DNA of 64,000 bases from Achromobacter sp. AONIH1 (GCF_002902905.1 NZ_CP026124.1:3224001-3288000), one strand, 5' to 3'. Shown: positions 47,074-57,921, numbered from the stretch's first letter. Translations and numbers: made by a program. Notes: generated by a model from the sequence alone, not told the origin.

Positions 47074-48417
47074 ATGAATTCCCCTCAACGCCCGCCCGCC
47101 GAGGGCGCCGCGATGAATCCCATGAGAGTCGGCCTGCTGGGCCTGGGCGTGGTCGGTGGCGGCACCTGGACGGTGCTGTCGCGCAACGCCGAGGAAATCG
47201 CGCGCCGCGCCGGCCGCCGCATTGAAGTGACCCGCGCCGCCGTGCGCGACGTGGCCAAGGCGCGCTCGCGCGTGGGCGACACGCTGCCGGTGGATACCGA
47301 TGTGCACGCGCTGGTGCGCGACCCGGCCATCGACATCGTGGTCGAGCTGATCGGCGGCGACACGCTGGCCCGCGAGCTGGTGCTCGAGGCCATCGCCAAC
47401 GGCAAGCACGTGGTCACCGCCAACAAGGCGCTGCTGGCCAAGCATGGCAACGAGATATTCGCCGCCGCGCACGAGCGCGGCGTGATGGTGGCCTTCGAGG
47501 CCGCCGTGGCCGGCGGCATCCCCATCATCAAGGCCATCCGCGAAGGCCTGACCGCCAACCGCATCCAGTGGGTCGCCGGCATCATCAACGGCACCACCAA
47601 TTTCATCCTGTCCGAGATGCGCACGCGCGGCCTGCCCTTCGCCGACGTGCTGGCCGAGGCGCAGCGCCTGGGCTATGCCGAGGCCGACCCGACCTTCGAC
47701 GTCGAGGGCGTGGACGCGGCGCACAAGCTGACCCTGCTGGCCTCGCTGGCCTTCGGCGTGCCGGTGCAGTTCGATCGCGCCTACATCGAAGGCATCTCGC
47801 AGCTGGCCGCCGATGACATCGAGCTGGCCGAGCGCCTGGGCTACCGCATCAAGCTGCTGGGCATCACCAAGCGCCGCGCCGAGGGCATCGAGCTGCGCGT
47901 GCACCCCGCGCTGGTGCCGGCCGAGCGCCTGCTGGCCAATGTCGAGGGCGCGATGAACGCCGTGCTGGTCAAGGGCGACGCCGTGGGCCCGACGCTGTAC
48001 TACGGCCAGGGCGCGGGCGAAGAGCCCACCGCCTCGGCCGTGGTGGCCGACCTGGTCGACGTGACCCGCCTGCATACGGCCGACCCGGGCAACCGCGTGC
48101 CGCACCTGGCCTTCCAGCCCGACGCCATGTCCGACACGCCGATCCTGCCGATCGAGCAGGTCAGCACCTCGTACTACCTGCGCCTGCGCGTGGACGACCA
48201 GCCGGGCGTGCTGGCCGACATCGCGCGCCTGCTGGCCGACCGTTCGATCTCGATCGGTTCGATGATCCAGCAGCCGTCCAGCATCGGCGGCGCCGACATC
48301 ATCTTCCTGACGCACGAGGCGCTGGAAGGCAATGTCAACCAGGCCATCGAACGCATCGAGTCGCTGCCGTTCGTGCGTTCGAAAGTGACCCGCCTGCGCG
48401 TGGAGCACCTGGCATGA
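47074..48417 (+). CDS. hom: Homoserine dehydrogenase
   Basis: The 447-aa enzyme reduces aspartate semialdehyde to homoserine. It has the NAD(P) fold (VGLLGLGVVGGGTW), VVTANKALLAKHG, NGTTNFILSEM and the catalytic region YAEADPTFDVEGVDAAHKL. A C-terminal ACT domain from about residue 365 (YYLRLRVDDQPGVLADIA) suggests threonine feedback control. The ATG at 47074 has GGAG eight bases upstream. It feeds thrC downstream and methionine synthesis (metE elsewhere in the window). Confidence 0.97.
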   Translation: MNSPQRPPAEGAAMNPMRVGLLGLGVVGGGTWTVLSRNAEEIARRAGRRIEVTRAAVRDVAKARSRVGDTLPVDTDVHALVRDPAIDIVVELIGGDTLARELVLEAIANGKHVVTANKALLAKHGNEIFAAAHERGVMVAFEAAVAGGIPIIKAIREGLTANRIQWVAGIINGTTNFILSEMRTRGLPFADVLAEAQRLGYAEADPTFDVEGVDAAHKLTLLASLAFGVPVQFDRAYIEGISQLAADDIELAERLGYRIKLLGITKRRAEGIELRVHPALVPAERLLANVEGAMNAVLVKGDAVGPTLYYGQGAGEEPTASAVVADLVDVTRLHTADPGNRVPHLAFQPDAMSDTPILPIEQVSTSYYLRLRVDDQPGVLADIARLLADRSISIGSMIQQPSSIGGADIIFLTHEALEGNVNQAIERIESLPFVRSKVTRLRVEHLA

Positions 48418-48424
48418 AGAGACA

Positions 48425-48515
48425 GGCCCACCCCCGAAGCGCTACGCGCTTCCCCCTCAAGGGGGCATGCCTGCGGACCGGCAAAGCCGGCTCCGCGGCA
48501 TCCCGATGGGGCGGC
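48425..48515 (+). repeat. Dispersed intergenic repeat between hom and thrC
   Basis: CCCACCCCCGAAGCGCTACG, CGCTTCCCCC, then GCGGACCGGCAAAGCCGGCT and CCCGATGGGGCGGC. It is the closest match to the reversed copy at 37085-37192. Confidence 0.82.
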
Positions 48516-48555
48516 AACCGTTGCGGTTGGCGCGGCAACGCCATGGAGCACTGAT

Positions 48556-49965
48556 ATGAAATATATCTCTACACGTGGCGGCATGGCCGCGCTGGAATTC
48601 TCGGACATCCTGCTCGAAGGCCTGGCGCCGGACGGCGGGCTGGCCGTGCCCGAGCAACTGCCGCAGGTGTCGGCGCAGACGCTGGAGTCCTGGCGCGGCC
48701 TGTCGTATGCCGATCTGGCGTTCGAGGTGCTGTCGCTGTTCGCCACCGACATCCCGGCCGAGGACCTGCGCCGCCTGACGCGCGCGGCCTACAACACGCA
48801 GGTGTTCAGCAGCGAGGACATCGTGCCGCTGCGCCCGCTGGCCGGCGGCCTGTCGCTGCTGGGCCTGTCAGAGGGCCCGACGCTGGCGTTCAAGGACATG
48901 GCCATGCAGTTCCTGGGCCAGGTCTTCGAATACGTGCTGGGCAAGCGTGGCGCCACGCTGAACATCCTGGGCGCCACTTCCGGCGACACTGGTTCGGCGG
49001 CCGAGTACGCGCTGCGCGGCAAGCGCGGCGTGTCGGTGTTCATGCTGTCGCCGCACGGCCGCATGAGCGCCTTCCAGCGCGCGCAGATGTATTCGCTGCA
49101 GGACGAGAACATCCACAACATCGCCGTGCGCGGTGTGTTCGACCAGGCCCAGGACATCGTCAAGGCCCTGGCCGGCGACCTGGACTTCAAGACGCGCTAC
49201 CGCCTGGGCGCCGTGAACTCCATCAACTGGGCGCGCATCGCCGCCCAGGTGGTGTACTACTTCCACGGCTGGCTGCGCGCCACGTCCAAGGCCGGCGACC
49301 AGGTCTCGTTCGCGGTGCCCTCGGGTAACTTCGGCAACATCCTGTCGGGCCACATCGCCCGCAGCATGGGGTTGCCGGTGCGCCGGCTGGTGCTGGCCAC
49401 GAACGAGAACAACGTGCTGGAAGAGTTCTTCCGCACCGGCGTCTACCGTCCGCGTCCGGCCGAGCAGACCTACGCTACGTCCAGCCCGTCCATGGACATC
49501 TCGCGCGCGTCCAACTTCGAGCGCTTCGTGTTCGATCTGGTGGGCCGCGACCCGGCCCGCGTGCAGGCGCTGTGGGCCGGCCTGGCGCGCGACGGCGCCT
49601 TCGACCTGTCGGCGCTCAAGCCGGAGTTCGAATCGCGCTACGGCTTCGTATCGGGCGCCAGCACTCACGCCGACCGCCTGGCCACCATCCGTTCGGTGTA
49701 CGACGAGTCCGGCGTGCTGGTCGATCCGCACACCGCCGACGGCGTCAAGGTCGCGCGCGAGTTCGTCGAGCCGGGCGTGCCCATGCTGGTGCTGGAAACC
49801 GCCTTGCCGGCCAAGTTCTCCGAGACCATCGAGGAAGCGCTGGGCCGTCCGGCCGTGCCGCCAGGCAATCTGGCGGACCTGGAATCGCTGCCGCAGCGCG
49901 TCGAGGTCATGGACTGCGACGCGGCCGCCGTGCGGCGCTACCTCGAGGCCCACGCCAAGATGTGA
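48556..49965 (+). CDS. thrC: Threonine synthase
   Basis: The 469-aa PLP enzyme forms threonine from O-phosphohomoserine. It has the MKYISTRGG start, the PLP-Lys in GPTLAFKDMAMQFLG, GATSGDTGSAAEYA and FAVPSGNFGNILSGH. The length suits the ThrC fold common in proteobacteria and yeast. It completes the alaC-hom-thrC cluster. Confidence 0.97.
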   Translation: MKYISTRGGMAALEFSDILLEGLAPDGGLAVPEQLPQVSAQTLESWRGLSYADLAFEVLSLFATDIPAEDLRRLTRAAYNTQVFSSEDIVPLRPLAGGLSLLGLSEGPTLAFKDMAMQFLGQVFEYVLGKRGATLNILGATSGDTGSAAEYALRGKRGVSVFMLSPHGRMSAFQRAQMYSLQDENIHNIAVRGVFDQAQDIVKALAGDLDFKTRYRLGAVNSINWARIAAQVVYYFHGWLRATSKAGDQVSFAVPSGNFGNILSGHIARSMGLPVRRLVLATNENNVLEEFFRTGVYRPRPAEQTYATSSPSMDISRASNFERFVFDLVGRDPARVQALWAGLARDGAFDLSALKPEFESRYGFVSGASTHADRLATIRSVYDESGVLVDPHTADGVKVAREFVEPGVPMLVLETALPAKFSETIEEALGRPAVPPGNLADLESLPQRVEVMDCDAAAVRRYLEAHAKM

Positions 49966-50016
49966 TGCCGGATGCCGCCAGCCCTGTAATGGCTGCTTGC
50001 GGCATGTAAGTCCTTG

Positions 50017-50055
50017 AAAACCCCTCACGGGCGCGTCCCGCGAGGGGTTTTTTTC
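50017..50055 (+). terminator. Intrinsic terminator of hom-thrC
   Basis: AAAACCCCTC ... GAGGGGTTTTTTT with an internal ACGGGCGCGTCCCGC portion; seven Ts follow. Confidence 0.9.
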
Positions 50056-50208
50056 GGTGTTTCCCCTGGGAAAAGGCCGGGCGACGCGGCGGTCCCGGGG
50101 CGTCGAACGGGTATTACGTTCGTATGCATTTTCGCCACATCCCGTCACCGGCTGAGCGTGTTCGGGACGGTAGAGTGAATGCTCTTGCCATTCTCGGAGA
50201 ACACGCTC

Positions 50209-50430
50209 ATGAAAATCAAGAATATGGCCCTGGCTCTGGCGATGACCGGATTCGCGGTGTTGGCCGGCTGCTCCACGCCCTCGGTGATCAATCAGCGAGA
50301 CGGCAGCTCGACCGTGACGTCCGACAAGCCCGAATACGACAAGAAGTCGGGCACTTATGAGTATGAGAAGGACGGCCGCAAGGTGCAGATCAACAAGGAC
50401 GACGTGAAGTCGATCGAAGAAGTGAAGTAG
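50209..50430 (+). CDS. YgdI/YgdR-type small lipoprotein
   Basis: A 73-aa lipoprotein with lipobox LAGCS and a short SH3-like domain (STPSVINQRDGSSTVTSDKP, YEYEKDGRKVQINKDDVKSI). Members of the YgdI/YgdR (DUF903) family are envelope lipoproteins of unknown role. The ATG at 50209 follows CGGAGA and gives a clean signal peptide; upstream extension is discarded. It is monocistronic with a terminator. Confidence 0.87.
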   Translation: MKIKNMALALAMTGFAVLAGCSTPSVINQRDGSSTVTSDKPEYDKKSGTYEYEKDGRKVQINKDDVKSIEEVK

Positions 50431-50501
50431 GCAAGGGCGCGATTCGCGCCTCGATGGCCGGGCCTTGCTGAACCGGCCTCGATGACGCAGCCCCAATGAC
50501 C

Positions 50502-50530
50502 AAGCCCCGGCCAGGCCGGGGCTTAGTCAT
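50502..50530 (+). terminator. Intrinsic terminator after YgdI-type gene
   Basis: AAGCCCCGGC-CAG-GCCGGGGCTT, perfect stem; short T tract after AGTCATTTT. Confidence 0.75.
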
Positions 50531-50592
50531 TTTCGCGTCGCGCCGCCCGGGATGCATGGGCGAGGCGACGCGCGCGGACGGTCGTCAGGCGC

Positions 50593-51615
50593 TCAGCCCT
50601 GCGCCGCGTCCTCGGCGTGGTAGCGGCCGACGCGCTCGACTTCGTTCTTCGAGCCCAGGATCACGCTCACGCGCTGGTGCAGCTGGTCGGGCTGAATGTC
50701 GAGGATGCGCTGCGTGCCGTTGATCGACGCGCCGCCGGCCTGCTCGATCAGGAAGCTCATCGGGTTGGCCTCGTACATCAGGCGCAGCTTGCCAGCCTTG
50801 CCGGGCTCGCGCGCGTCCCAGGGATACATGAAGATGCCGCCACGGGTCAGGATGCGATGCACGTCGGCCACCATCGAGGCGATCCAGCGCATGTTGTAGT
50901 CCTTGCCCAGCGGACCGGTCTTGCCGGCCAGACAGTCGTCGATGTAGCGCTTGACCGGCGGGGCCCAGTGGCGCATGTTCGACATGTTGATCGCGAATTC
51001 CTTGGTGTCCTCGGGCACGCAGATGTCCTCGTGCGTCAGCACCCAGGAACCCATCTCGCGGTCCAGCGTGAAGCCGACCACGCCGTTGCCGATGGTCAGC
51101 ACCAGCATGGTCTGCGGGCCGTAGACGGCGTAGCCGGCCGCGACCTGCTGTTTGCCGGGCTGCAGGAAGTCCGCTTCGGTCACCGGGGCGCCGGCCACGT
51201 GGTGCGGGGCGCGCAGCACCGAGAAGATGGTGCCGATCGACACGTTCACGTCGATGTTCGACGAGCCGTCCAGCGGATCGAACAGCAGCAGGTATTCGCC
51301 CTTGGGGTAGCGGTTCGGGATCGGATGGATGGTTTCCATCTCTTCCGAGGCCATGGCCGCGAGGTGGCCGCCCCATTCATTGGCTTCGAGCAGGATCTCG
51401 TTGGACAGCACGTCCAGTTTCTTCTGCACTTCGCCCTGGACGTTCTCGCTGTCCAGGCTGCCCAGCACGCCGCCGAGCGCGCCCTTGCTGACCGCGTGGC
51501 TGATGGCCTTGCAGGCGCGCGCCACCACTTCGATGAGCAGGCGCACCTCGGGCGCGAGGGCCTGGGCGGAGCGCTGCTGCTCCACCAGGTATTGGGTGAG
51601 GGTTTTGCGTTTCAA
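50593..51615 (-). CDS. fbp: Fructose-1,6-bisphosphatase class I
   Basis: The 340-aa gluconeogenic enzyme has the metal-binding [20 protein letters not shown] and the C-terminal GGIFMYPWD and [14 protein letters not shown] active-site segments. It removes the 1-phosphate of fructose-1,6-bisphosphate. It lies ten bases after pepN on the same strand, so it is probably co-transcribed with it. Confidence 0.97.
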   Translation of the reverse strand: MKRKTLTQYLVEQQRSAQALAPEVRLLIEVVARACKAISHAVSKGALGGVLGSLDSENVQGEVQKKLDVLSNEILLEANEWGGHLAAMASEEMETIHPIPNRYPKGEYLLLFDPLDGSSNIDVNVSIGTIFSVLRAPHHVAGAPVTEADFLQPGKQQVAAGYAVYGPQTMLVLTIGNGVVGFTLDREMGSWVLTHEDICVPEDTKEFAINMSNMRHWAPPVKRYIDDCLAGKTGPLGKDYNMRWIASMVADVHRILTRGGIFMYPWDAREPGKAGKLRLMYEANPMSFLIEQAGGASINGTQRILDIQPDQLHQRVSVILGSKNEVERVGRYHAEDAAQG

Positions 51616-51625
51616 GAGGGTCTCC

Positions 51626-54331
51626 CTATGCTGCGAATTCCAAGGCTTTGGATACGATTTCCTGCACGTTGCGCGACAGGCCGTCCTGCGCGCGCACGCG
51701 TTGCAATGCTTCCTTCATGGGCGCGCGCAGCGCCGGCACGTAGCGCGACCAGTTGTCCAGCGCGCGCGCCAGGCGGGCGGCGACCTCCGGGTTGAGCGCG
51801 TCCAGCGCCAGCACCTGATCGGCCCAGAACGCGTAGCCCGAGCCGTCCGGGTGGTGCATGCCGCGGGCGTTGTTCAGGCAGAACTGGAACACCAGCGCGC
51901 GGGCGCGGTTCGGGTTGCGCAGGGTGAAGGCGGGATGCGCCATCAGCTCGCGCGCGTTCTGCACCGTGGTCGAGCGGGCCGTGGCCTGCAGCGCGAACCA
52001 CTTGTCGATCACCAGCGGGTTGTCCCGCCACTTGTCGTAGAAGGCGGCCAGCGCCTGCTGCGGATAGTCGCCCTGGCCGTAGTTGATCAGCGCGGACAGC
52101 GCGGCCATGCTGTCGGTCATGTTGTCGGCCGACGCGTACTGCTGTTCGGCCAGGCGCTGGGCGTCCTGGTCGCCGGCGGCCATCAGGTGCGCCAGCGCCA
52201 GGTTCTTCAGCGCGCGCTTGCCGGCGGGCTCGGGCGCGGGGCTGTATTCGCCCGGCGTCTGGTTGGCGTCGAAGGCGGCGCGGAATTCGGCGGCCAACTG
52301 GCGGCCCAGTTCTGCGCGCAGGAAGTCGCGGGCCACCGACAGCGCCGGGGGATCGACGGCGGCCATGCGTTCGGCCAGCGTTTTTTCCGAGGGCAGGGCC
52401 AGCGCGCGGGCGCGGAACGCGGCGTCGATCGCGGGATCGGTCAGCAGCGCGCGCCAGGCGTCGATGAAGGCGGGGTCGGCATGCAGCGTGCGGCCGGCCT
52501 GGCGCGCCTCGGCCAGCGCCAGGATCTGGCGCGTGGCCAGTTCCTGGCCGGCTTCCCAGCGCGCGAAGGGGTTGGCGTCATGGGCCGAGAGCAGGGCCAG
52601 CTCGGCGTCGGTCCAGTCGTACTCGACGATTACCGGCGCGGAAAAGTCGCGCAGCAGCGACGGCACGGGCGGCTCGGCGATGCCGTCGAAGGTCCATTGC
52701 TGGCTTTGCGTGGTCAGCTCCAGCAGCGCGGTATCCGACACCTTGCCGTCTTGCTTGAGCGGCAGGGCGCGGCCCTGGGCGTCGAGCAGCCCGATAGCGA
52801 AGGGGATGTGGTACGGCGCCTTGACGTAGTCCGCGCCAGCCTTCTTTTCGACGCCGACGGGCGCGCATTCCTGGCTCAGCGTGACCGTGCAGCGTTGCGC
52901 GGCGGCGTCGTGTTCCAGCCTGACCGTCACGCGCGGCGTGCCGGCCTGACGGTACCAGCGGCGGAACACCGACAGGTCGCGGCCGGGATGCTGGCGCACG
53001 TAGACCGATTCCATGGCGGCGACGAAGTCGTCGCAGGTCACGGCCTGGCCGTCATGGCGGCGGAAGTACTCATCCATGCCGGCGCGAAAGCCCGCCTCGC
53101 CCAGCAGCGTGTGCTGCATGCGGATGACCTCGGCGCCCTTTTCGTACACGGTGGCGGTGTAGAAGTTGCCGATCTCCTGGTAGCTTTCCGGGCGGATCGG
53201 GTGGGCCATGGGACCGGCGTCTTCGGGGAACTGGGCGGCGCGCAGCGCCACCACGTCGTCGATGCGCTTGACCGCGCGGGCGCTGGCGGCGGCGGCCTCG
53301 TCCATGCCCTGCGCCATCATGTCGGCGCTGAATTCCTGGTCGCGGAAGACGGTCAGGCCTTCCTTCAGGCTGAGCTGGAACCAGTCGCGGCAGGTGACGC
53401 GGTTGCCGGTCCAGTTATGGAAATACTCGTGGCCGATGACCGATTCGATGCCTTCATAGTTGGCGTCGGTGGCGGTCTGGGCGTCGGCCAGCACATAGGC
53501 CGCGTTGAAGATGTTCAGGCCCTTGTTCTCCATCGCCCCCATGTTGAAGTCGTGCACGGCCACGACCATGAAGCGGTCCAGGTCCAGCTCCAGTCCGAAG
53601 CGGGTCTCGTCCCAGCGCAGCGCGCGCACCAGCGAATCCAGCGCCCATTCGGTCTTGTCTTCCGAGCCGGGATCGCTGTAGACCTGCAGCAACACGTCGC
53701 GGCCGCTGGCGGTGCGCACGGTGGTTTCGCGGTGCGTGAGCTTGCCCGCGACCAGCGCGAACAGGTAGCAGGGCTTGGGGAAGGGGTCTTCCCATTCGAC
53801 TTCGTTGCGGCCGTCGGCCAGCTGGCGCGAGGCCAGCAGGTTGCCGTTGGACAGCAGCACGGGGTAATCGGCCGTGGCCCGCAGCGTCACGCGGTAGCGC
53901 GACATCACGTCGGGGCGGTCGGCGAACCAGGTGATGCGGCGAAAGCCCTCGGCCTCGCACTGGGTGAAGAAGTTGCCGCCCGATACGTACAGGCCCATCA
54001 GCGTGGAGTTGGCGGCCGGCTTGCAGCGGCTGACGATCTCGACCGTGGCCGTTTCGGGCAGGCCGTACAGCGCCAGGCTGTGCCCGGCCAGATGATAGCG
54101 GTCGGCGGGCAGCGGGCTGCCATCCACGCCTACCGACACGAGTTCCAGCTCTTCTCCGTCCAGCACCAGGGCCGCGTCGGCGCTGGCGCCGGGCTTGCGC
54201 CGCACCTGCATCACGCAACGCACTTCGGTCGATTCGGGCACCAGGTCGAAGCCCAGCGAGACTTCCGGAATATCGTAGGGGTAGGGCTGATAATCCTTGC
54301 GGTATACGGTTACGGGCGTGTCAGTGCGCAT
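51626..54331 (-). CDS. pepN: Aminopeptidase N
   Basis: The 901-aa M1 zinc aminopeptidase has the substrate motif GAMEN ([13 protein letters not shown]), zinc site HEYFHNW and the third ligand Glu 18 residues later (SLKEGLT). A C-terminal helical domain completes it; E. coli PepN has 870 aa. It trims N-terminal residues from peptides in the cytoplasm. The ATG at 54331 starts the conserved [18 protein letters not shown]; 40 upstream codons are dropped. Confidence 0.96.
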   Translation of the reverse strand: MRTDTPVTVYRKDYQPYPYDIPEVSLGFDLVPESTEVRCVMQVRRKPGASADAALVLDGEELELVSVGVDGSPLPADRYHLAGHSLALYGLPETATVEIVSRCKPAANSTLMGLYVSGGNFFTQCEAEGFRRITWFADRPDVMSRYRVTLRATADYPVLLSNGNLLASRQLADGRNEVEWEDPFPKPCYLFALVAGKLTHRETTVRTASGRDVLLQVYSDPGSEDKTEWALDSLVRALRWDETRFGLELDLDRFMVVAVHDFNMGAMENKGLNIFNAAYVLADAQTATDANYEGIESVIGHEYFHNWTGNRVTCRDWFQLSLKEGLTVFRDQEFSADMMAQGMDEAAAASARAVKRIDDVVALRAAQFPEDAGPMAHPIRPESYQEIGNFYTATVYEKGAEVIRMQHTLLGEAGFRAGMDEYFRRHDGQAVTCDDFVAAMESVYVRQHPGRDLSVFRRWYRQAGTPRVTVRLEHDAAAQRCTVTLSQECAPVGVEKKAGADYVKAPYHIPFAIGLLDAQGRALPLKQDGKVSDTALLELTTQSQQWTFDGIAEPPVPSLLRDFSAPVIVEYDWTDAELALLSAHDANPFARWEAGQELATRQILALAEARQAGRTLHADPAFIDAWRALLTDPAIDAAFRARALALPSEKTLAERMAAVDPPALSVARDFLRAELGRQLAAEFRAAFDANQTPGEYSPAPEPAGKRALKNLALAHLMAAGDQDAQRLAEQQYASADNMTDSMAALSALINYGQGDYPQQALAAFYDKWRDNPLVIDKWFALQATARSTTVQNARELMAHPAFTLRNPNRARALVFQFCLNNARGMHHPDGSGYAFWADQVLALDALNPEVAARLARALDNWSRYVPALRAPMKEALQRVRAQDGLSRNVQEIVSKALEFAA

Positions 54332-54498
54332 GGGATCCCAGTCCTTTGTGAACAAGCGCCTATTGTAGTGGCTGGGCATGCCCCAAGGGGCGGCGGCCGG
54401 CATGGGCTGCCTCGGCAAGGCCTGACTCCGCAAACTTTCGGCGTCTGCCATAGTCCAATGTCAGTATCATGGCGCCGTAGTGCGTAGAGGAGCTGCAA

Positions 54499-55143
54499 AT
54501 GTCCGGGACATCGATTTTCAACATGGGCCGCCTGGCCGGCCTTTTCGCCGTGTCGGGAGCCATGCTCCTGAGCGGCTGCGCGGCCCCGACCGTGGCGGCG
54601 CGGGTGACCTCATTCCAGCAATGGCCCGCCGGCGTCGAGGGGCAGTCGTACCAGTTCGTGCCGGCCGACGCCTCGCAAACCAATAATCTCGAATACCAGT
54701 CGTTCCAGGACATGGTCCGAGCCGGTATCGGCGCCACCGGCCTGGTCGAGGCGCAAGCCGGCGCCAAACCTCGTTTCGATGTGTCATTCACATATGGCAC
54801 GTCGCAGACCCAGGTCATGGTCCGCCGTCCGTATGATCCGGGTTTCTACGGCGGTTATGGCTACGGCCATGGCGGCTATTACGGTCCGCGTCCTTGGGGC
54901 GGCGGTTTCGGTTATTGGGGCCCGGATTGGGTGGACGTGCCCATGGTCGTGCAGCGCAACGCCCTGAGCCTGCAGATCCGGGACGTCCAGCGGGGCGGCG
55001 CCGAGGTCTATCGTTCAACCGCCTATGTGCTGAGCGAGGGCGACAATCTGCTGCGCACCATGCCATATCTGGTCCGCGCGATATTCGACAATTTCCCTGG
55101 CAATAACGGCGCTGAACGCGAGATTCAATTCCCGGTGCGATAA
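54499..55143 (+). CDS. DUF4136-type lipoprotein
   Basis: The 214-aa lipoprotein has lipobox LLSGC, a strand-rich domain of the DUF4136 kind (SYQFVPADASQTNNLEYQSF) and a Gly/Tyr-rich patch (about 115-142, GFYGGYGYGHGGYYGP). The family has no established function. The start has AGAGGAG ten bases upstream. It is divergent from pepN and ends at a bidirectional terminator shared with the H-NS gene. Confidence 0.8.
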   Translation: MSGTSIFNMGRLAGLFAVSGAMLLSGCAAPTVAARVTSFQQWPAGVEGQSYQFVPADASQTNNLEYQSFQDMVRAGIGATGLVEAQAGAKPRFDVSFTYGTSQTQVMVRRPYDPGFYGGYGYGHGGYYGPRPWGGGFGYWGPDWVDVPMVVQRNALSLQIRDVQRGGAEVYRSTAYVLSEGDNLLRTMPYLVRAIFDNFPGNNGAEREIQFPVR

Positions 55144-55173
55144 AGCGGGCATCGACAGTAAATACTCAAAATA

Positions 55174-55208
55174 AAAAATCGGCGCACCAAGATGGTGCGC
55201 CGATTTTT
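55174..55208. terminator. Bidirectional intrinsic terminator
   Basis: AAAAATCGGCGCACC-AAGAT-GGTGCGCCGATTTTT: a perfect 15-bp stem between convergent DUF4136 and H-NS-type genes with A and T flanks on both sides. Confidence 0.93.
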
Positions 55209-55233
55209 ATTTCATACTAAAGAATAGGTTTTC

Positions 55234-55614
55234 TTATTCTTTGATGAGAAAACTCTCGCGTGCCGCGCCGGCGGCTTCTTCCGCGGCGAGCCAACGGGGG
55301 GCCTTGCCTCGACCGCTCCAGGTCTCCCCGGTTTGGGGATGACGGTACTTGGGCGCAACGGCGCGTTTGGCGGCGTTGGCGGGGCGGGCCGCGGCGCCGG
55401 TCTTGCGGCGGGCGGCTCCACGAGCGGGCTTCGCGCCAGCGCCATAGGCGGCGGCGATTTCTTCGGGGGTAATGTCGTACTCGCGCATCGACGCGATGAT
55501 CGACGAAATCACCGGCTTGCGGCGCTTCGTTTGCAGGACTTCAGCCTTCTTTTGGAGCTTGTTGATTTCCTTCTCGATCTTTGCTTGCAGTGCTGCGTAG
55601 GTTTCTCGGGCCAT
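55234..55614 (-). CDS. H-NS-type nucleoid protein (BpH3-like)
   Basis: The 126-aa protein has an N-terminal coiled coil for oligomerisation (QAKIEKEINKLQKKAEVLQ), a basic Ala/Lys/Arg-rich linker, and the C-terminal AT-hook-like motif YRHPQTGETWSGRGKAPRWL. This matches H-NS family proteins of Bordetella (BpH3) and Burkholderia, which silence AT-rich DNA. Its upstream region is the most AT-rich gap in the window, fitting self-regulation. Confidence 0.93.
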   Translation of the reverse strand: MARETYAALQAKIEKEINKLQKKAEVLQTKRRKPVISSIIASMREYDITPEEIAAAYGAGAKPARGAARRKTGAAARPANAAKRAVAPKYRHPQTGETWSGRGKAPRWLAAEEAAGAARESFLIKE

Positions 55615-56460
55615 GATTTATTCCTGATTATGGAACTGCTTTATTCGCCGGCGAAGACTTGTTATTTGTTATGTCCCGCATAATACCCAAATTACGTACA
55701 CATTTCCCGGTTTTCAGACTGATTACTTTGTATCAAAAGCGTCCGGATGCCTTCAGCCGTGCGGGTTTCGGCTTGGAACAAGTATTGGGAATACCATTCT
55801 CAAATCTAGGACGAATTGAAAAACGGCGTGCTTTGATTCAATGAGCGTGCCAATCGACGGGCCGAGTCATGGCAATGGCTCTTGTTTGTTTCATGTGATG
55901 CACAGATGTTGCGCGATCCCGGTTTTGTAATCCCTTGATATGAATAGGGTTTTGGCGGGGGCGTCATCCGTTCTTCTTTTGCCGCGTCAAGTATGTCCGG
56001 CGCACGGCTGTCTTGGCCGAGAGCTATTCGAGGACGCGCGCCGCATTTGAGCCAGGCATTTTCGCTTTGGGCAAAGCGAAAGGAAAAGGGTGCACGCCTG
56101 TTGATCGGTCTCTCGCATATGGCAACTTCATGACAGCTTGTCAGACGACTTTGTAAATAAATTTATACATGTAAGAAGATTGCATGGCGTGCGCGCCGGC
56201 AAAATATCCGTCGCCGTCCGGTTCCGCGGCGGATAAATAAGCGCGCGCGGAATTGCCGCGCGGAATTGCTTAACTGGATAGGGAAATATGGGGCCAGCCC
56301 GGCGCTGTCGCGGGCTTTTCCGCCCATTTGCGCAATTGAATCGCCGTCCTTGTGGCAAGCATCGCGCATGCGCGACGCGAGGCGCGACTCGGCGTTACGA
56401 TAGAGGCTTGAGCGCCATTGCGCAGACGCGCGCCGGCGCCCCGGAAGAACCCAGAGACAC
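55615..56460. other. 846-base AT-rich gap between H-NS-type gene and tldD
   Basis: Clearly lower GC than the rest of the window. I find no convincing gene; a 61-codon frame at 55659-55844 has poor composition and no ribosome binding site. It holds the promoter of the H-NS-type gene, a perfect 9-bp hairpin (TTTCGCTTT-GGGC-AAAGCGAAA, 56060-56081) and a 13-bp direct repeat. A small RNA or an H-NS nucleation site is possible. Confidence 0.6.
56244..56269 (+). repeat. 13-bp perfect tandem direct repeat
   Basis: CGCGCGGAATTGC occurs at 56244-56256 and immediately again at 56257-56269, about 190 bases before tldD. Confidence 0.8.
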
Positions 56461-57921
56461 ATGAAAATCACCGACCCCGCTATTGCTTCCCTGGCCACCG
56501 CCAAATCGCTGCTGCTCGACCCCTGGGGGCTGACCGAGGCGGATATGGCGCGCGCGCTGGGCGAGATCTTCACGCACAAGGTCGATTACGCCGACCTGTA
56601 TTTCCAATACACCCGCAGTGAAGGCTGGAGCCTGGAAGAGGGCATCGTCAAGACCGGCAGTTTTTCCATCAGCCAGGGCGTGGGCGTGCGCGCCGTGAGC
56701 GGCGAGAAAACCGCCTTCGCCTATTCCGATTCGCTGTCGGCCGATGCGCTGCTGTCGTCGGCGCACGCGGTGCGCGGCATTGCCCGCCGTGGCGCCGGCA
56801 AGGTCAAGGTCGCGGCCCAGGTCGAAGCCGAACACGGCCGCAGCCTGTATGCCGATATCGATCCGGTCGCGACCCTCAGCGCTCCCGAAAAGGTCGCGCT
56901 GCTGGAACGCATCGAACGCATGGCGCGGGCGCGCGATCCCCATGTGATCCAGGTCATGGCCGGCCTGGGCGCCGAGTATGACGTGGTGCTGGTGGCGGGC
57001 AGCGACGGCCGCCTGGCCGCCGACGTGCGTCCGCTGGTGCGCCTGTCCCTGACCGTCATCGCCGAGCGCAACGGACGCCGCGAAATGGGCCATGCCGGCG
57101 GCGGCGGCCGCCTGGGCCTGGCCTATTTCACCGACGAGATGCTGCAAGGCTACGTGGAACGCGCCGTGCATGAGGCGCTGGTCAACCTGGAAGCGCGCCC
57201 GGCGCCGGCTGGCGAGATGACCGTGGTGCTGGGATCCGGCTGGCCCGGCATCCTGCTGCATGAGGCCGTGGGCCATGGCCTGGAAGGCGATTTCAACCGC
57301 AAGGGTTCCAGCGTGTTCTCGGGCCGCATTGGCGAGCGCGTCGCCTCCAAGGGCGTGACCGTGATCGACGACGGCACCATCCCCGACCGTCGCGGCTCGC
57401 TCAACATCGACGACGAGGGCAACGCCACCCAACGCAATGTGCTGATCGAGGACGGCATCCTGCGCGGCTATATGCAGGACACGCTGAACGCGCGCCTGAT
57501 GAAGACCGCCGCCACCGGCAACGGCCGCCGCGAATCCTTCGCGCACCTGCCCATGCCGCGCATGACCAATACCTACATGCTGGCGGGCGAGACCCCGCCC
57601 GAGGAAATCGTGTCCTCGGTCAAGCGCGGCCTGTACGCGGTGAATTTCGGCGGCGGCCAGGTCGATATCACCAACGGCAAGTTCGTGTTCTCGGCCTCCG
57701 AGGCCTACATGATCGAGAACGGCAAGATCACCTATCCGGTCAAGGGCGCCACCCTGATCGGCAACGGTCCGGACGCCATGAACCGCGTCACGCTGATCGG
57801 CAACGACATGAAGCTGGACTCGGGCGTCGGCACCTGCGGCAAGGATGGCCAGAGCGTGCCGGTGGGCGTGGGCATGCCCACGGTCCGCATGGAAGGCCTG
57901 ACGGTGGGCGGCACGGCCTGA
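56461..57921 (+). CDS. tldD: Metalloprotease TldD
   Basis: The 486-aa protein is the TldD half of the TldD/TldE protease. It has the zinc motif [11 protein letters not shown] (HExxxH) in the middle, [17 protein letters not shown], and the C-terminal [20 protein letters not shown]. In E. coli it processes microcin B17 and CcdA. tldE (pmbA) is not in the window. A 5' gap separates it from the H-NS-type gene. Confidence 0.96.
   Translation: MKITDPAIASLATAKSLLLDPWGLTEADMARALGEIFTHKVDYADLYFQYTRSEGWSLEEGIVKTGSFSISQGVGVRAVSGEKTAFAYSDSLSADALLSSAHAVRGIARRGAGKVKVAAQVEAEHGRSLYADIDPVATLSAPEKVALLERIERMARARDPHVIQVMAGLGAEYDVVLVAGSDGRLAADVRPLVRLSLTVIAERNGRREMGHAGGGGRLGLAYFTDEMLQGYVERAVHEALVNLEARPAPAGEMTVVLGSGWPGILLHEAVGHGLEGDFNRKGSSVFSGRIGERVASKGVTVIDDGTIPDRRGSLNIDDEGNATQRNVLIEDGILRGYMQDTLNARLMKTAATGNGRRESFAHLPMPRMTNTYMLAGETPPEEIVSSVKRGLYAVNFGGGQVDITNGKFVFSASEAYMIENGKITYPVKGATLIGNGPDAMNRVTLIGNDMKLDSGVGTCGKDGQSVPVGVGMPTVRMEGLTVGGTA

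Noticed and set aside
55659..55844. 61-codon open frame in the AT-rich gap
   Set aside because: No ribosome binding site, no recognisable domain and composition typical of non-coding DNA here.
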